The notes: generated from the sequence alone by a model not told the origin. Shown: positions 53,396-63,390, counted from the stretch's first letter. The stretch: 64,000 nucleotides of DNA from Desulfuromonas sp. AOP6 (GCF_009731355.2 NZ_AP022810.1:3190001-3254000); one strand, 5' to 3'. Made by a program: numbers and translations.

Positions 53396-56300
53396 TTACA
53401 AAAAAGCTTGCAATTCTTTTTTAGCCGCGGCTACTAGCTCTTCGGCGGAGGTTTTCGCCATCCGTACCGAAAGGCGATAATCTGGGGTAAAGCGATAGCG
53501 ACCGCTGGTGTCTTCTATCAATTGTAGAATTTTATCCGGGGGTACAGGCGTCTCGGCGTGAAAACCAAAAACCAGCTGGCGACCGTCAAATTCTGCAAAC
53601 TCCACCTTCAACTGCTTCATCAGGACACGCAACTTCATCACCTCGAAGAGCAGTGATGTTGGTGGGGGAATCTCTCCATACCGATCCCGCAATTCATCGG
53701 CAATGGCGTAGAGTTGTGCCTCGTCAGGTACCGAAGCCATTTTTTTGTAAAGCACCAGGCGCTGGTTGGGATCGGGAACATATTTCTCCGGCAGGAAAGC
53801 AGAAACCCCCAGACGGATTTCCGGATCGATACGCTCTTCCATCGTCTGCCCGCGCAGTTCGTGAATCGTCTCTTCCAGCAGCTCGGCATAGAGCTCGAAG
53901 CCGATGGCCGCGATCTGACCGGCCTGCCTGTCTCCCAGCAGATCGCCGGCGCCACGCAGTTCCAGGTCATGGCTGGCGATGCGGAAACCTGCCCCCAGCT
54001 CCGTTAACTCCTGCAAAACCTTCAGCCTTTCCCGTGCCTCACGGGTCAGGGAGCCTTCTCCTGGAATGAGCAGATAGGCATAGGCCCGCTGATTGGAGCG
54101 CCCGACCCTGCCACGGAGCTGATAAAGCTGGGCCAGCCCGAAACAATCAGCCCGATTGACGATGATGGTATTGGCCCGGGAGATATCCAGACCGTTTTCA
54201 ATGATGGTGCTGCTGACCAGAACGTTGGTTTTGCCCTCGATAAATTCGAGCATGACCTTTTCCAGCTCTCGCTCGCCCATCTGACCATGGCCGACGGCAA
54301 TTTTGGCCTCGGGTATGAGCTTGCCTAAAAATTCGGCCATGGCACCGATGGTCTGCACCCGGTTGTGGACAAAAAAGACCTGGCCGCCACGGCGCAACTC
54401 CCGCAATACCGCCTCGCGGATCAGCTCGTCGTCGAAGCGTGTCACATAGGTGCGCACCGCCAATCGATCGATAGGGGGCGTATCGATGACGGAAAGGCTG
54501 CGCAGCCCCATGAGGCCCATGTGCAGGGTGCGCGGTATGGGGGTGGCGGTGAGGGTGAGAGTCGCCACTTCGGCCCGCAACTTTTTGAGTCGTTCTTTGT
54601 GGGAAACACCGAAACGCTGCTCCTCATCGACGATCATGAGACCCAGGTCGCGAAAGCGGACGTCCCTCTGCAGCAGGCGATGGGTACCGATAAGGACGTC
54701 AATCTTGCCTTCCGCTGTCTTCTGCAGAATCTCCTTCTGCTCCTTGGGCGTACGAAAACGCGAGACCATCTCCACCTCAAGGGGATAGCCCTTGAAACGC
54801 TCCCGGAAACTCTCCAGGTGTTGCTGGGCGAGAATGGTGGTCGGCACCAGCACCGCCACTTGCTTGCCATCCATAGCCGCTTTAAAGGCCGCTCTGATGG
54901 CTACTTCCGTCTTGCCGAAGCCGACATCACCGCAGATCAGGCGATCCATGGGCTTGCCTGACTGCATATCGTCCAGAGTGTCGGTAATGGCTTCGAGCTG
55001 GTCCGGGGTCTCCTCATAGGGGAAGGCTGCCTCGAATTCCCGGAAGGTCCGGTCCGGCGGCGAAAAACTATAGGCCTCAGCCATCTCGCGGCGGGCATAG
55101 ATATTGAGCAGTTCACGGGCCAGTTCCTCCACCGCAGCCCTGGCTCGCAGCCTGGCTTTTTCCCAGGACCCACTGCCCAAACGGTCGAGGCGGGGCACAT
55201 GTCCCTCGCCGCCGACGTATTTTTGGACTTTTTCGATGCGGTCCACCGGCAGGTACAGCCGATCGCCACCGGCGTACTCGATCTGAAGGAAATCCCCTTC
55301 GATGCCGTTCATCTCCAGGTGCTGGAGGCCACGATAGAGGGCGATGCCGTGATCGGCATGCACGACATAGTCGCCTTCCTTGAGTTCCGCCAGCGAGGAG
55401 AGAAGAGCTTTGGCCCGCGCCTCGGTAAGGGCCCGGCGGCGAACCCGCTGCCCGAAGATTTCCTCTTCGGTGATGACTGCCCACTTTTCATCGGGGAGAC
55501 GGAAACCCGCCTGCAACTCACCCCGCACCAGTGCAATTTCACCTGGTTCGGGGCTGTGCGCCTTGGAGCTTCCGGAGAAAAACAGTTCCAGGCCATAGGG
55601 ACGCAGCAGATCGGCCATGCGTTCCGCCTGACCCCGCTGATGACAGACCAGCAGGATGCGCCAAGACTCCTCTTGCCACTGCGCCATTCTGTCGGCAAAC
55701 TGGGCCAGGCCTTCCCCCTCTTTGAACAAGGAGCGGATATCCCCATTGCCATCGACCCGAAGCCGATACAGCTCACGGTCCTCCTGCAGGCGATACACGG
55801 GCAGGATGGGCAGGTCGATACGACCCGTACCTCCGGCCAGGGCGTTCTCCACTTCGACTGGAGTCAGATATAACTCAGCGGCCGGGGCATAGGCCTCTTC
55901 CCGATTGGCAGCATGCCTTTCCCCTTCGGCAATCTCGGCACTGAAGGCATCGATTTCCTGCTCGACTTCGGGCGGATCGACGACCACCAGTCGGGCCTTG
56001 GGGAGATAATCGAACAGGGTATCCAGGGAAGGGTAGTTCAAGGGAAGCAGGAAGGAGCGTCCAGGCGAAAGCAACCCTTCGCGGGCCTCTTCCAGGATGG
56101 ACTCCCGCTGGGTGCGCGGCAAACCGAGGTCGTCGCAGCGTTCTTTGAGACGCCGGGCGAAAGTTTCCAGGTAATCCCCCGTCAGAATCATTTCCCGGGC
56201 CGGTAGCAGTTCAATTTCTTCCAGTTCCTGCTGTTCCGAGCGCTGGGTCGCCGCCTGGAAGGGGCGCATGCGTTCGATGGTGTCGCCAAAGAACTCGATA

Positions 56301-56884
56301 CGGACCGGAGCCTGGCGGGAGGCCGGGAAAATGTCAAGAATATCGCCCCGGATCGAAAAGGTGCCCCGATCCTCCACCAGGGGAACCGGGTTGTAGCCCA
56401 AAGCCAGCAGGCGATCGATGAGGGCTGTGCGCTCGTAATCGTCCCCACAGACCAGCAGGCCGCTCAGATTGGTCAGAACCGACCCGGGTATGACCTTCTG
56501 CATGAGCGCCCGCACCGAAACAACCGCCGCACGCACGCGCCCCTGCAGCAGACCGGCAAGGGCGGAAAGACGGGTCGCTTCAACTTCCGGGTGGGGCGTA
56601 AGGGGTTCGTAGGGATGCACTTCCCAATGAGGAATGACCACTATTTCACCCTGACGGCCATGATAAAAATCAAGCGCCGAAGCCAAGGCATCGGCCTGTT
56701 TCTGATTCGCGGTCAGCACCAGCAGGGTCTCGGTACTTTTGGCCAGATAGCGCGCCAGCACATAGGCGGAACTGGAACCTGTCAGACCGACAACTTCGGC
56801 ATGCTGACGACGCTCCAGCAGACTGTCGACGCACTCCTCCACAGAGGTTGGCTTTTTATCGGTATGTGTCTGCTCGTTCTGCAT
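53396..56884 (-). CDS. mfd: Transcription-repair coupling factor
   Basis: 1162 residues from the ATG at 56884. A GTG at 56920 lies inside the upstream terminator and is rejected; the ribosome site is weak. Order of domains: UvrB-homology (residues about 20-340), RNA polymerase interaction CarD-like domain (about 480-560; LKEGDYVVHADHGIALYRGL), superfamily 2 helicase motor with Walker A CGDVGFGKTEVAIRAAF and DEEQ box VDEEQRFGVSHKE, the translocation-in-repair region, and a C-terminal UvrA-binding TRCF domain. It removes stalled polymerase and recruits UvrA. Confidence 0.97.
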   Translation of the reverse strand: MQNEQTHTDKKPTSVEECVDSLLERRQHAEVVGLTGSSSAYVLARYLAKSTETLLVLTANQKQADALASALDFYHGRQGEIVVIPHWEVHPYEPLTPHPEVEATRLSALAGLLQGRVRAAVVSVRALMQKVIPGSVLTNLSGLLVCGDDYERTALIDRLLALGYNPVPLVEDRGTFSIRGDILDIFPASRQAPVRIEFFGDTIERMRPFQAATQRSEQQELEEIELLPAREMILTGDYLETFARRLKERCDDLGLPRTQRESILEEAREGLLSPGRSFLLPLNYPSLDTLFDYLPKARLVVVDPPEVEQEIDAFSAEIAEGERHAANREEAYAPAAELYLTPVEVENALAGGTGRIDLPILPVYRLQEDRELYRLRVDGNGDIRSLFKEGEGLAQFADRMAQWQEESWRILLVCHQRGQAERMADLLRPYGLELFFSGSSKAHSPEPGEIALVRGELQAGFRLPDEKWAVITEEEIFGQRVRRRALTEARAKALLSSLAELKEGDYVVHADHGIALYRGLQHLEMNGIEGDFLQIEYAGGDRLYLPVDRIEKVQKYVGGEGHVPRLDRLGSGSWEKARLRARAAVEELARELLNIYARREMAEAYSFSPPDRTFREFEAAFPYEETPDQLEAITDTLDDMQSGKPMDRLICGDVGFGKTEVAIRAAFKAAMDGKQVAVLVPTTILAQQHLESFRERFKGYPLEVEMVSRFRTPKEQKEILQKTAEGKIDVLIGTHRLLQRDVRFRDLGLMIVDEEQRFGVSHKERLKKLRAEVATLTLTATPIPRTLHMGLMGLRSLSVIDTPPIDRLAVRTYVTRFDDELIREAVLRELRRGGQVFFVHNRVQTIGAMAEFLGKLIPEAKIAVGHGQMGERELEKVMLEFIEGKTNVLVSSTIIENGLDISRANTIIVNRADCFGLAQLYQLRGRVGRSNQRAYAYLLIPGEGSLTREARERLKVLQELTELGAGFRIASHDLELRGAGDLLGDRQAGQIAAIGFELYAELLEETIHELRGQTMEERIDPEIRLGVSAFLPEKYVPDPNQRLVLYKKMASVPDEAQLYAIADELRDRYGEIPPPTSLLFEVMKLRVLMKQLKVEFAEFDGRQLVFGFHAETPVPPDKILQLIEDTSGRYRFTPDYRLSVRMAKTSAEELVAAAKKELQAFL

Positions 56885-56902
56885 AGGTCTGTCGCATAAA
56901 AG

Positions 56903-56927
56903 AAGGGCGTGCCTGCGCACGCCCCGC
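56903..56927 (-). terminator. Terminator after nadA
   Basis: GGGCGTGC and GCACGCCC pair with a 4-nt loop at 56908-56927; the minus strand continues TTCTTTT. It separates nadA from mfd. Confidence 0.8.
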
Positions 56928-56959
56928 TTCAGTAGAAGGAATTTCCCGTGGCAAAGGCC

Positions 56960-57874
56960 TCAATCGCGCGGGACAGCCAGCATGCGGTCAAGGGCCGTGC
57001 GGGCCTTCTTTCGCACCTCTGATGGCACGGTGATCTCCGGCGACAAGGTCTGTAAACTGTGGAGGACATCCTCCAGCGAAGTCAGCTTCATGTTGGGGCA
57101 AATCAGACGGGAAGTCGGCAGAATGAACTCCCGGTCCGGATTTTCCCGACGCAGGCGAAAGAGGATGCCGGCTTCCGTCCCGACAATGAACTGACGGGCA
57201 GCACTGGTGCGAACATAGTCGTACATACCGCTGGTGGAGCAGATGTGGTCGGCCAGGGCCAGGATGGAAGGGTGGCATTCGGGATGGGCCATGAACACCG
57301 CCTCCGGATAATCTTTTTTAGCCCGTTCGACATCGGCCACCTCGAGGCGCTCATGGGTGGGGCAGTATCCCTCCCAGAAATGGCAGACCTTGTCCGTATG
57401 CCCGGCAATATAGTGCCCCAGATTGCGATCCGGGACCAGGATGACTTCGGCCGCGTCGAGGGAATTTACCACTTTTATGGCGTTGGCGCTGGTGCAGCAG
57501 ATATCGCTCTCTGCCTTTACCGCGGCACTGCTGTTTACATAGGTGACGACGGGAACACCGGGATGTTTAGCCTTCAACTGGCGCAGACCCTCGGGCGTCA
57601 CCATGTCGGCCATGGGGCAACCGGCATCGGGCCGCGGCAGCAGGACGATCTTGTCGGGAGCCAGAATCGCCGCACTTTCCGCCATGAAATGAACGCCGCA
57701 AAAGACGATTACATCCTTGTCCGTTCTGGCCGCCTCCATGGAGAGACCCAGGGAGTCTCCCGTTATATCGGCAATTTCCTGAATCTCATCCCGCTGATAG
57801 TTATGGGCGAGAAGCAGGGCGTTCCTTTCTTGGGCCAACCGGCGAATTTCCGCTTTGATCTCTTGCTGGTTCAT
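56960..57874 (-). CDS. nadA: Quinolinate synthase
   Basis: 304-residue 4Fe-4S enzyme that makes quinolinate from iminoaspartate and DHAP for NAD synthesis. Family landmarks: [36 protein letters not shown] (first Cys ligand), [43 protein letters not shown] (second ligand region) and LICPNMKL (third). Length typical of the short bacterial form. Has its own promoter: TTGACA (57928-57933), 18-nt spacer, TAGTAT (57904-57909) on the minus strand. Confidence 0.95.
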   Translation of the reverse strand: MNQQEIKAEIRRLAQERNALLLAHNYQRDEIQEIADITGDSLGLSMEAARTDKDVIVFCGVHFMAESAAILAPDKIVLLPRPDAGCPMADMVTPEGLRQLKAKHPGVPVVTYVNSSAAVKAESDICCTSANAIKVVNSLDAAEVILVPDRNLGHYIAGHTDKVCHFWEGYCPTHERLEVADVERAKKDYPEAVFMAHPECHPSILALADHICSTSGMYDYVRTSAARQFIVGTEAGILFRLRRENPDREFILPTSRLICPNMKLTSLEDVLHSLQTLSPEITVPSEVRKKARTALDRMLAVPRD

Positions 57875-57903
57875 TGCCTACCTTCCCCTGATTTTTAGGG
57901 CGT

Positions 57904-57933
57904 ATACTACATGTAAAACTCCCGCTATGTCAA
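57904..57933 (-). promoter_or_regulatory. nadA promoter
   Basis: TTGACA (57928-57933) and TAGTAT (57904-57909) with an 18-nt spacer on the minus strand, about 30 nt before the nadA start. No NadR- or NrtR-type site was recognised. Confidence 0.6.
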
Positions 57934-57953
57934 ACCCTTATCGGGCTTCACCC

Positions 57954-57982
57954 TTGACAGGGCAGGGGAGAAGGACTATCCT
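57954..57982 (+). promoter_or_regulatory. tat operon promoter
   Basis: TTGACA (57954-57959), 17-nt spacer, TATCCT (57977-57982), about 48 nt before the tatA/B start. Confidence 0.6.
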
Positions 57983-58029
57983 CATCGCTTCTGATCCGTC
58001 CTTTTCTTTTTTATTTTGAGGATCTCTCT

Positions 58030-58368
58030 ATGTTTGGTATCGGCATGCCCGAACTGCTCCTTATCCTGGCTGTGGCGCTCATAGTCATTGGCCCTAAAAA
58101 GCTCCCCGATATTGCCAAAGCTCTCGGTCGCGGACTTGGTGAATTCAAAAAAGCCACTGAGGAATTCAAAAACACGATCGATGTGGAATCACGGCAGGAT
58201 AATAACCGCGATTCCCTGCTTAAATCCGGCAAAATGACCCCGCCAGGGGCTGAATCCCAGACCCGGCCTGAGGACTCCCAGGAGGAAGAGGATGCGTCCG
58301 CGGAGTCTTCCAGCACTAGTGAAGACGCCGAGACCGACCATAAAGAACAGACTCCCTCCAGCCACTGA
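58030..58368 (+). CDS. Sec-independent (Tat) translocase protein TatA/TatB
   Basis: 112-residue protein: N-terminal TM helix ([20 protein letters not shown]), the hinge IGPKKLPD, an amphipathic helix ([20 protein letters not shown]) and an acidic disordered tail. The GPKKLP hinge and tail length are TatB-like, but in delta-proteobacteria such proteins are often annotated TatA; function as either cannot be decided. With the TatC 16 bp downstream it exports folded proteins, for example the Tat-signal superoxide reductase at 40749. Confidence 0.9.
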   Translation: MFGIGMPELLLILAVALIVIGPKKLPDIAKALGRGLGEFKKATEEFKNTIDVESRQDNNRDSLLKSGKMTPPGAESQTRPEDSQEEEDASAESSSTSEDAETDHKEQTPSSH

Positions 58369-58384
58369 TGAAGGACCGCACCGC

Positions 58385-59152
58385 ATGAGCGAAGAAGCTC
58401 TCCCTTTCACTGCCCACCTTGAAGAACTGCGCAAGCGCCTCATCATTGCTGCGGGTTCCTGGTTTGTGGGTTTTCTGGCCTGCTATGGCTTCGCCGAGCG
58501 CCTCTTTCAGGTCATTTCGGCCCCCGTGCACAATGCTCTTCCCGAAGGCAGCTCTCTTGTCTTCATCAATGCCACGGAACCTTTTTTCACCTATCTCAAA
58601 CTGGGAGCTTTGGCCGGCCTTCTCGTTTCTCTGCCTGTTATCCTCTGGCAAATCTGGGCTTTTATTGCACCTGGCCTCTATGCTCATGAAAAGAAACTGG
58701 CGATTCCTTTTGTTGTGGCCAGCTTTCTCTGTTTTATCACCGGAGCCTACTTTGGCTTCTTCTATGTCTTTCCCTTCATTTTTACCTTTCTCATTCAATT
58801 CGGCACCAGCACTGGACAAATCGAGGCCATGCTTTCCATGGGAGCTTATCTTTCCCTCTCCAGTAAACTTTTGCTCGCCTTCGGGCTCGTTTTCGAGCTG
58901 CCGATCGTTATCTTCTTTCTAGCCCGCATGGGTATCGTCGATCACGTCTGGCTCGCTAAAAATCGCAAATACGCACTGCTGTTCGCTTTTATTATCGGGG
59001 CAGTACTTACTCCGCCCGACATCATCTCGCAAACGGCCCTGGCCATCCCCTTCGCCATTCTTTATGAAGTGGGCATCTTGGTTGCCCGTTTCTTCGGGAA
59101 AAAGAAGACAGCCGCGGACCCCTCTGATGAGGATACCCCTTCTTCGTCCTGA
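58385..59152 (+). CDS. tatC: Tat translocase receptor subunit TatC
   Basis: 255 residues from the ATG at 58385 (AAGGA 9 nt upstream; an earlier frame extension overlaps tatA/B). Six TM helices. Conserved features: [13 protein letters not shown] at the N-terminus (twin-arginine signal recognition Glu), the [23 protein letters not shown] region and FVFPFIFTF-like P-rich TM3 with [14 protein letters not shown] in TM4. It recognises RR signal peptides. Confidence 0.95.
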   Translation: MSEEALPFTAHLEELRKRLIIAAGSWFVGFLACYGFAERLFQVISAPVHNALPEGSSLVFINATEPFFTYLKLGALAGLLVSLPVILWQIWAFIAPGLYAHEKKLAIPFVVASFLCFITGAYFGFFYVFPFIFTFLIQFGTSTGQIEAMLSMGAYLSLSSKLLLAFGLVFELPIVIFFLARMGIVDHVWLAKNRKYALLFAFIIGAVLTPPDIISQTALAIPFAILYEVGILVARFFGKKKTAADPSDEDTPSSS

Positions 59153-59194
59153 TCCTGTGCTATTTTTGTTTCGTCACTCTGCTTCAGGTAGCCC

Positions 59195-60118
59195 ATGAGT
59201 CTGGCCCTTGACATCCAGAGTCTCAATAAATCCTTTTCCGGCTCCCACGTCGTCAAGGACCTGAGCTTTTCTATTCAACCCGGTGAAATTTTTGGCCTTC
59301 TGGGCCCCAACGGTGCCGGCAAGAGCACCACAATCAATATGGTCGGCGGGGTGACCCGGATCGATTCCGGAACTATCCGCATTTTCGGACATGACAATCA
59401 GCGCGAAAGTCTTATCAGCCGGCGCTTGGTCGGCGTCATGCACCAGGAAATCGTCACCGACACTTTCTTCACCATTGACCGCTCTCTCAGAATCCATCCT
59501 GGCTATTATGGTGTTCCCCTCGACACCGCTTGGATGAATCTGCTTATCGAACGTCTAGCCCTGGGTCCCCATCTGCACAAACCAATGAATAAACTCTCTG
59601 GTGGGCTCAAACGTCGGCTTATGGTGGCCAAAGCACTTATTCATAAACCACGGCTGCTTATTCTTGATGAACCCACGGCCGGCGTCGATGTGGAGCTCCG
59701 TCACAATCTCTGGCAGTTTGTACGTGAAATCAACCAGGAAGGAACCACCGTCCTACTCACTACCCATTACCTGGAAGAAGCCCAGCAGATGTGCGGCCGC
59801 ATCGCCATTATGAACCATGGTCGCCTGGCCGCCCTGGGCAGTACCTCACATCTTTTATCCCAAGTGGAAGGACGCAAAATAGTTCTCGAACTTAGTCAAC
59901 CGCTGACGGCTGTCCCCTTCGAACTTACTGAATTCAACGGGCAATTGCAGGGAGGGGGTACCAGGCTCACGCTACGCCTGCCTCCTGGTATCGCCACCGG
60001 CGAGGCCTTGCACCGTATGTGCGCACTCGGGCTGCCCGTCACTGAAGTGGAAACCCAAAGCGTCAGCCTTGAAGATGTCTTTATTGAATTAACCGGCCTC
60101 AAAGGGGGTTCTGAATGA
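59195..60118 (+). CDS. ABC transporter ATP-binding protein (YadG-like)
   Basis: 307-residue ABC ATPase. Walker A GPNGAGKSTT (about residues 38-47), Q-loop MHQEIVTD, signature LSGGLKRRLMVAKAL, Walker B LLILDEPTAGVD, H-loop TTHYLEEAQQM. After the NBD there is a C-terminal extension of about 90 residues typical of ABC-2 exporters such as YadG and DrrA. It pairs with the permease that overlaps its stop by 4 bp. Substrate unknown. Confidence 0.93.
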   Translation: MSLALDIQSLNKSFSGSHVVKDLSFSIQPGEIFGLLGPNGAGKSTTINMVGGVTRIDSGTIRIFGHDNQRESLISRRLVGVMHQEIVTDTFFTIDRSLRIHPGYYGVPLDTAWMNLLIERLALGPHLHKPMNKLSGGLKRRLMVAKALIHKPRLLILDEPTAGVDVELRHNLWQFVREINQEGTTVLLTTHYLEEAQQMCGRIAIMNHGRLAALGSTSHLLSQVEGRKIVLELSQPLTAVPFELTEFNGQLQGGGTRLTLRLPPGIATGEALHRMCALGLPVTEVETQSVSLEDVFIELTGLKGGSE

Positions 60119-60909
60119 ACGGTTCGAGTCAGCAGGATCAACCCTTTTATCCCTGGTTGCCCTTTCTGACCCTTCTGAAAAAAGAAGTTCTACGGTTTTT
60201 TCGCGTTTCCGTGCAGACGCTGCTAACTCCCATCATCTCCGCGTCTCTCTATCTTTTTGTCTTCGGCGCCACCCTTGGCACGCGCATCTCTGTTTTGGAG
60301 GGGTTCACCTACGCCCAGTTTGTCATCCCCGGCCTGGTCTTGATGGGAATTATCAACAACTCCTTTGCCAACGTCTCCTCGTCCCTGTTCATGTCCCGCT
60401 ACCTCGGCAACATCGTCGACCTGCTGGTGGCGCCGATCACGCCCAGCCAGATTATTTTTGCCTATACCTTTGCCGCTATGCTGCGTGGTCTGCTGGTTGG
60501 CTCTGTTGTCACCCTCATCTCGCTTTTTTTTGCCCCGCTGCCCTTTGCCCATCCTTTGCTCGCCATTTTCATGGCCTGTCTCGCCAGTTTTTTGTTTGCT
60601 CAATTCGGTATCATCGCCGCCATCTATTCCAACTCTTTTGACGCTCTTTCCATGTATTCCAACTTCCTTATACTTCCTCTCGTCTATCTTGGTGGTGTCT
60701 TTTATCCCATCTCCATCCTGCCTCCTTTTTGGGAGCACTTGTCCAGGGCCAACCCCCTTTTCTACTTGATTGACGGCTTTCGCCACGCTCTCATCGGGGT
60801 AGGGGAGACTCCCCCCTTCTTTTCTTTTGGTTTTGCCTTTTGCATGAGCATGGGCTTATTTATCTGGGCCGCTCTGCTTATAAAAAAAGGGCACCGTCTA
60901 CGTCCGTGA
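60115..60909 (+). CDS. ABC-2 family permease (YadH-like)
   Basis: 264-residue membrane protein with six TM helices and the ABC-2 signature (VFGATLGTRISVLEGFTYAQFVIPGLVLMGI, shown in part as FTYAQFVIPGLVLMG, and the C-terminal YLGGVFYPISILPPFWEHLSRA). It matches the E. coli YadH/DrrB type. Co-translated with the ATPase upstream (ATGA overlap). The last codons overlap the terminator hairpin of the convergent gene at 60944. Confidence 0.92.
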   Translation: MNGSSQQDQPFYPWLPFLTLLKKEVLRFFRVSVQTLLTPIISASLYLFVFGATLGTRISVLEGFTYAQFVIPGLVLMGIINNSFANVSSSLFMSRYLGNIVDLLVAPITPSQIIFAYTFAAMLRGLLVGSVVTLISLFFAPLPFAHPLLAIFMACLASFLFAQFGIIAAIYSNSFDALSMYSNFLILPLVYLGGVFYPISILPPFWEHLSRANPLFYLIDGFRHALIGVGETPPFFSFGFAFCMSMGLFIWAALLIKKGHRLRP

Positions 60910-60917
60910 CGGTGCCC
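60882..60917 (-). terminator. Terminator of the HD-GYP gene, inside the permease 3' end
   Basis: GGGCACCGTC (60889-60898) and GACGGTGCCC (60908-60917) pair with a 9-nt loop. On the minus strand the stem is followed by TTTTTTT (60882-60888), so it serves the gene at 60944 while lying within the coding end of the convergent permease. Confidence 0.85.
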
Positions 60918-60943
60918 CCCTGCATGCATACCAGATCATTCTC

Positions 60944-61876
60944 CTATGTCAGAAACAGTTTGACAAAGTGCTCAAAGAGTCCAGGCTCCATATCCACAAC
61001 CAGCTTCTCCTTCATCAACTTAAGGGTGTCAAAGGTCGATGATCGGCGGTGATATGGGCGCTCGGAGGTCATCGCCTCATAAATATCCACAACACGGCAG
61101 ATGCGAGCATACGGGTGGATATCCTGACGGGTCAATCCAAAGGGATAACCCCTACCGTCGTCCCGTTCATGGTGCTGGAGTGTCAAATACGTCAATTCCT
61201 CCGTCATCACACCATTTTCCTGCAGGATCTTATAGCCATCCTCAGGGTGGCGATTGACGATCAGCCGCTCTTGCGGCGTCAAGGGACCAGGCTTGTTGAT
61301 GATATGGAGAGGAATGCGGCACTTGCCCAGGTCATGGAGAAAAAATCCGGCGCCAAAGGCTTTAAGTTCCTTGACGGCGTCCTGACCGTAATAGTTTCTG
61401 GCCAGGGCAATCCCGAAGATACCAACGTTGGTCGAATGGGTGTAGGTCTGCCTGTCATAGTCGGTCAGTTTGATCAGGCAGCGTGTGGCTACATCGTCCG
61501 TGACGATAAGGTCCATCGTTGGGGCAATGATATCCATGGCCAGATGAATAAAGGAAGCGCGGGGATCCTCAAACACCTGCCGCAAGATCTCCTGACAAGA
61601 TGCATAGACGACCTGAGCTTTCCGCTCCGATTTTTCTTTTTTGTCGGAAACTATTTGCTCTGTCAGCTTTTTAAGGCTTCCAAAATAGGCGGCACTCTCC
61701 TCCGGTTCTATATACAATGAACGGACGGCGTTTTCACGCAGATTTTCAGCCAAACCCTGCGACAGGGGCAGCCCTTTACGGGCAAAAAGGATATAATCAT
61801 CATCGTGCACCCGGCGAAACATGTCGCACGGGGCAGTGCTTTCCTGGTCAAGAAGGCTTAATCCGACGGCTAACAT
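60944..61876 (-). CDS. HD-GYP domain phosphodiesterase
   Basis: 310-residue cytoplasmic protein. Residues about 1-115 are a poorly conserved helical sensor region of a DUF3391-like type. Residues about 135-300 form the HD-GYP domain: HSTN (H147), HDLGK (H181-D182), HPEDG (H210), HHERDDGRGYP with H235/H236 and the GYP at 243-245, and DIYEAMTSERPY. These are the metal and c-di-GMP binding residues, so it should hydrolyse c-di-GMP or 3',3'-cGAMP. No receiver domain is attached. Monocistronic. Confidence 0.92.
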   Translation of the reverse strand: MLAVGLSLLDQESTAPCDMFRRVHDDDYILFARKGLPLSQGLAENLRENAVRSLYIEPEESAAYFGSLKKLTEQIVSDKKEKSERKAQVVYASCQEILRQVFEDPRASFIHLAMDIIAPTMDLIVTDDVATRCLIKLTDYDRQTYTHSTNVGIFGIALARNYYGQDAVKELKAFGAGFFLHDLGKCRIPLHIINKPGPLTPQERLIVNRHPEDGYKILQENGVMTEELTYLTLQHHERDDGRGYPFGLTRQDIHPYARICRVVDIYEAMTSERPYHRRSSTFDTLKLMKEKLVVDMEPGLFEHFVKLFLT

Positions 61877-61907
61877 AGAGGTAAGCTCTGTTTTGAATGT
61901 CGCAAGG

Positions 61908-62477
61908 CTAAAATTGAGCTGAAAATCCTACCCGCACAGCCTCGTCGATATGCCTTGAATTTTGATGCTCAAAATCCGCATCCATATTTTGATAGGTCGC
62001 CTTAATTTTAATTTTTGGCGTCACCGCATAAAAGATTCCTACTGATGTTTCCAGCAGGCGTTCCAGATCCATGAAATTAAAGATTTTTGGTGCGTAGCAA
62101 ACTTTTCCATCAAGACCCAAACCGCCAAGGGTAGGAGGGGCAAAGGAGGTGTTGCCGCATACGCCAAGGCTCAGCATATCCTGATGATAATCGGTGGTCC
62201 CGCCATAGACTTCACCACCGATGCCAAAGCGAAGCCCTGGCACATGACCTGGCTCACCAGAAAAGTCCAGGCCCAGAGATCCCAGCTTGGTTTCCTTATC
62301 CTCATTATATAGGCCCCTGAAATTCAACGAAGAAGTCCCGTAACCATCCTGGTGAATAACATGAGAGTAGGTCAGCTGGGCACTGTCATCATTAAAATCC
62401 AGGCTTAGCAAATCACCATATGCCTGGGTACTGAGCAAGAGACTTGCCATAACTGCGATTCCGGTCTTTTTCAACAT
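61908..62477 (-). CDS. YfaZ-like outer membrane beta-barrel protein
   Basis: 189 residues from the ATG at 62477 (GAGGAG upstream; longer frame has no site). A Sec signal ends TQAYG (about residue 21). The mature part alternates polar and aromatic residues as in a small beta-barrel, ending VRVGFSAQF with a C-terminal Phe, the BAM insertion signal. Strand-like repeats DLLSLDFNDDSAQLTYSHV and LRFGIGGEVYGGTTDY resemble the YfaZ family, of unknown role. Two Cys (CGNTS, GKVCYAP) might form a disulfide. Confidence 0.75.
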   Translation of the reverse strand: MLKKTGIAVMASLLLSTQAYGDLLSLDFNDDSAQLTYSHVIHQDGYGTSSLNFRGLYNEDKETKLGSLGLDFSGEPGHVPGLRFGIGGEVYGGTTDYHQDMLSLGVCGNTSFAPPTLGGLGLDGKVCYAPKIFNFMDLERLLETSVGIFYAVTPKIKIKATYQNMDADFEHQNSRHIDEAVRVGFSAQF

Positions 62478-62593
62478 ACGACTCCTCACTTCCTTTAATT
62501 GTTTTTCGCAATATCGCACAAGGTGACCCATGAATCAAGAATCGTTCACTCTTTCCGTCCACCATCATTCACTTGTGGCTGCCTTTAAAAAAA

Positions 62594-62621
62594 AACCGGC
62601 GCCTTGAGGGGGGCACCGGTT
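62594..62621 (-). terminator. Terminator after the GntR regulator
   Basis: AACCGGCGCC (62594-62603) and GGCACCGGTT (62612-62621) pair with one G-T pair; the minus strand then reads a run of nine or more T residues. Confidence 0.85.
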
Positions 62622-62647
62622 CCTTTCTATCCTTATGACTGGAAGAT

Positions 62648-63358
62648 TCATACATCCACGGCTTGTTGGTAGATCGCTTTTTCCGCCGTGCGGCCCTCTT
62701 CCCTGGCCATGCTCTGCAGAAGCACCTGCCCACCGTAGTTGGCCGTTTTTTTGACTAAATTATCTGCCTTCTCCCCATTATGCTCTTTAAAGGCTTCAAT
62801 AATTTTTTTGTGTTCTTCAACGGAAATTTTCATGCGTCCAGGCAACGAAAGAGAAGCCATGCGCAGGCGATTGAAACGCATCATCATCTGGCCGATAAGC
62901 TCTCTCAGCTTCTCATTCCCCGCCGCACGAATGAACAAATCATGAAACTCATTGTGCACCTTGAAAAAGGTTTTGATATCTCCTTCATCGGCCAGCTGTT
63001 GCAAACGATCATTGATACTCTCGAGTTTTTCGATATCCTTTTCCGTCATATTTTCGGCAGCCATACGCGCCGCATAGCCTTCGAGGATACTTTTTATAGC
63101 ATAAAACTCCTCCACATCCCTTTCGGACAGGGAAGTTACCACCGCACCTTTTCTGGGAATAACTGTAAGATATCCCTCTGTCTCCAGTTGGCGGAAAGCC
63201 TCCCGGATGGGCGTGCGACTGATGCCGAATCGCTCGGCCAGCTCAGGCTCCGCAACTTTTTCTCCGGGCTTCATCGTACCCTTGAGAATGGAATCCCGAA
63301 TCGTTTCCAGTATTTTTTCCCGCAGCGTCTGATGGCGTTCGATCGGCTTTTTTCGCAT
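62648..63358 (-). CDS. GntR family regulator, FadR/FCD subfamily
   Basis: 236 residues from the ATG at 63358 (GGAGAG upstream). N-terminal winged helix (about 10-75) with EPELAERFGISRTPIREAFR, then the all-helical FCD ligand domain (about 80-225), in which metal-binding residues such as D and H of HNEFHDLFIRAAGN and H of EEHKKIIEAF are seen. FCD members sense organic acids such as pyruvate, lactate or glycolate. A palindrome TGTATAC-A-GTATACA overlaps its own promoter. No target catabolic genes are adjacent; the left neighbour is a YfaZ-like gene. Confidence 0.92.
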   Translation of the reverse strand: MRKKPIERHQTLREKILETIRDSILKGTMKPGEKVAEPELAERFGISRTPIREAFRQLETEGYLTVIPRKGAVVTSLSERDVEEFYAIKSILEGYAARMAAENMTEKDIEKLESINDRLQQLADEGDIKTFFKVHNEFHDLFIRAAGNEKLRELIGQMMMRFNRLRMASLSLPGRMKISVEEHKKIIEAFKEHNGEKADNLVKKTANYGGQVLLQSMAREEGRTAEKAIYQQAVDV

Positions 63359-63390
63359 TGGGGCTCTCCACGTTGGATTGAATTTCACAA

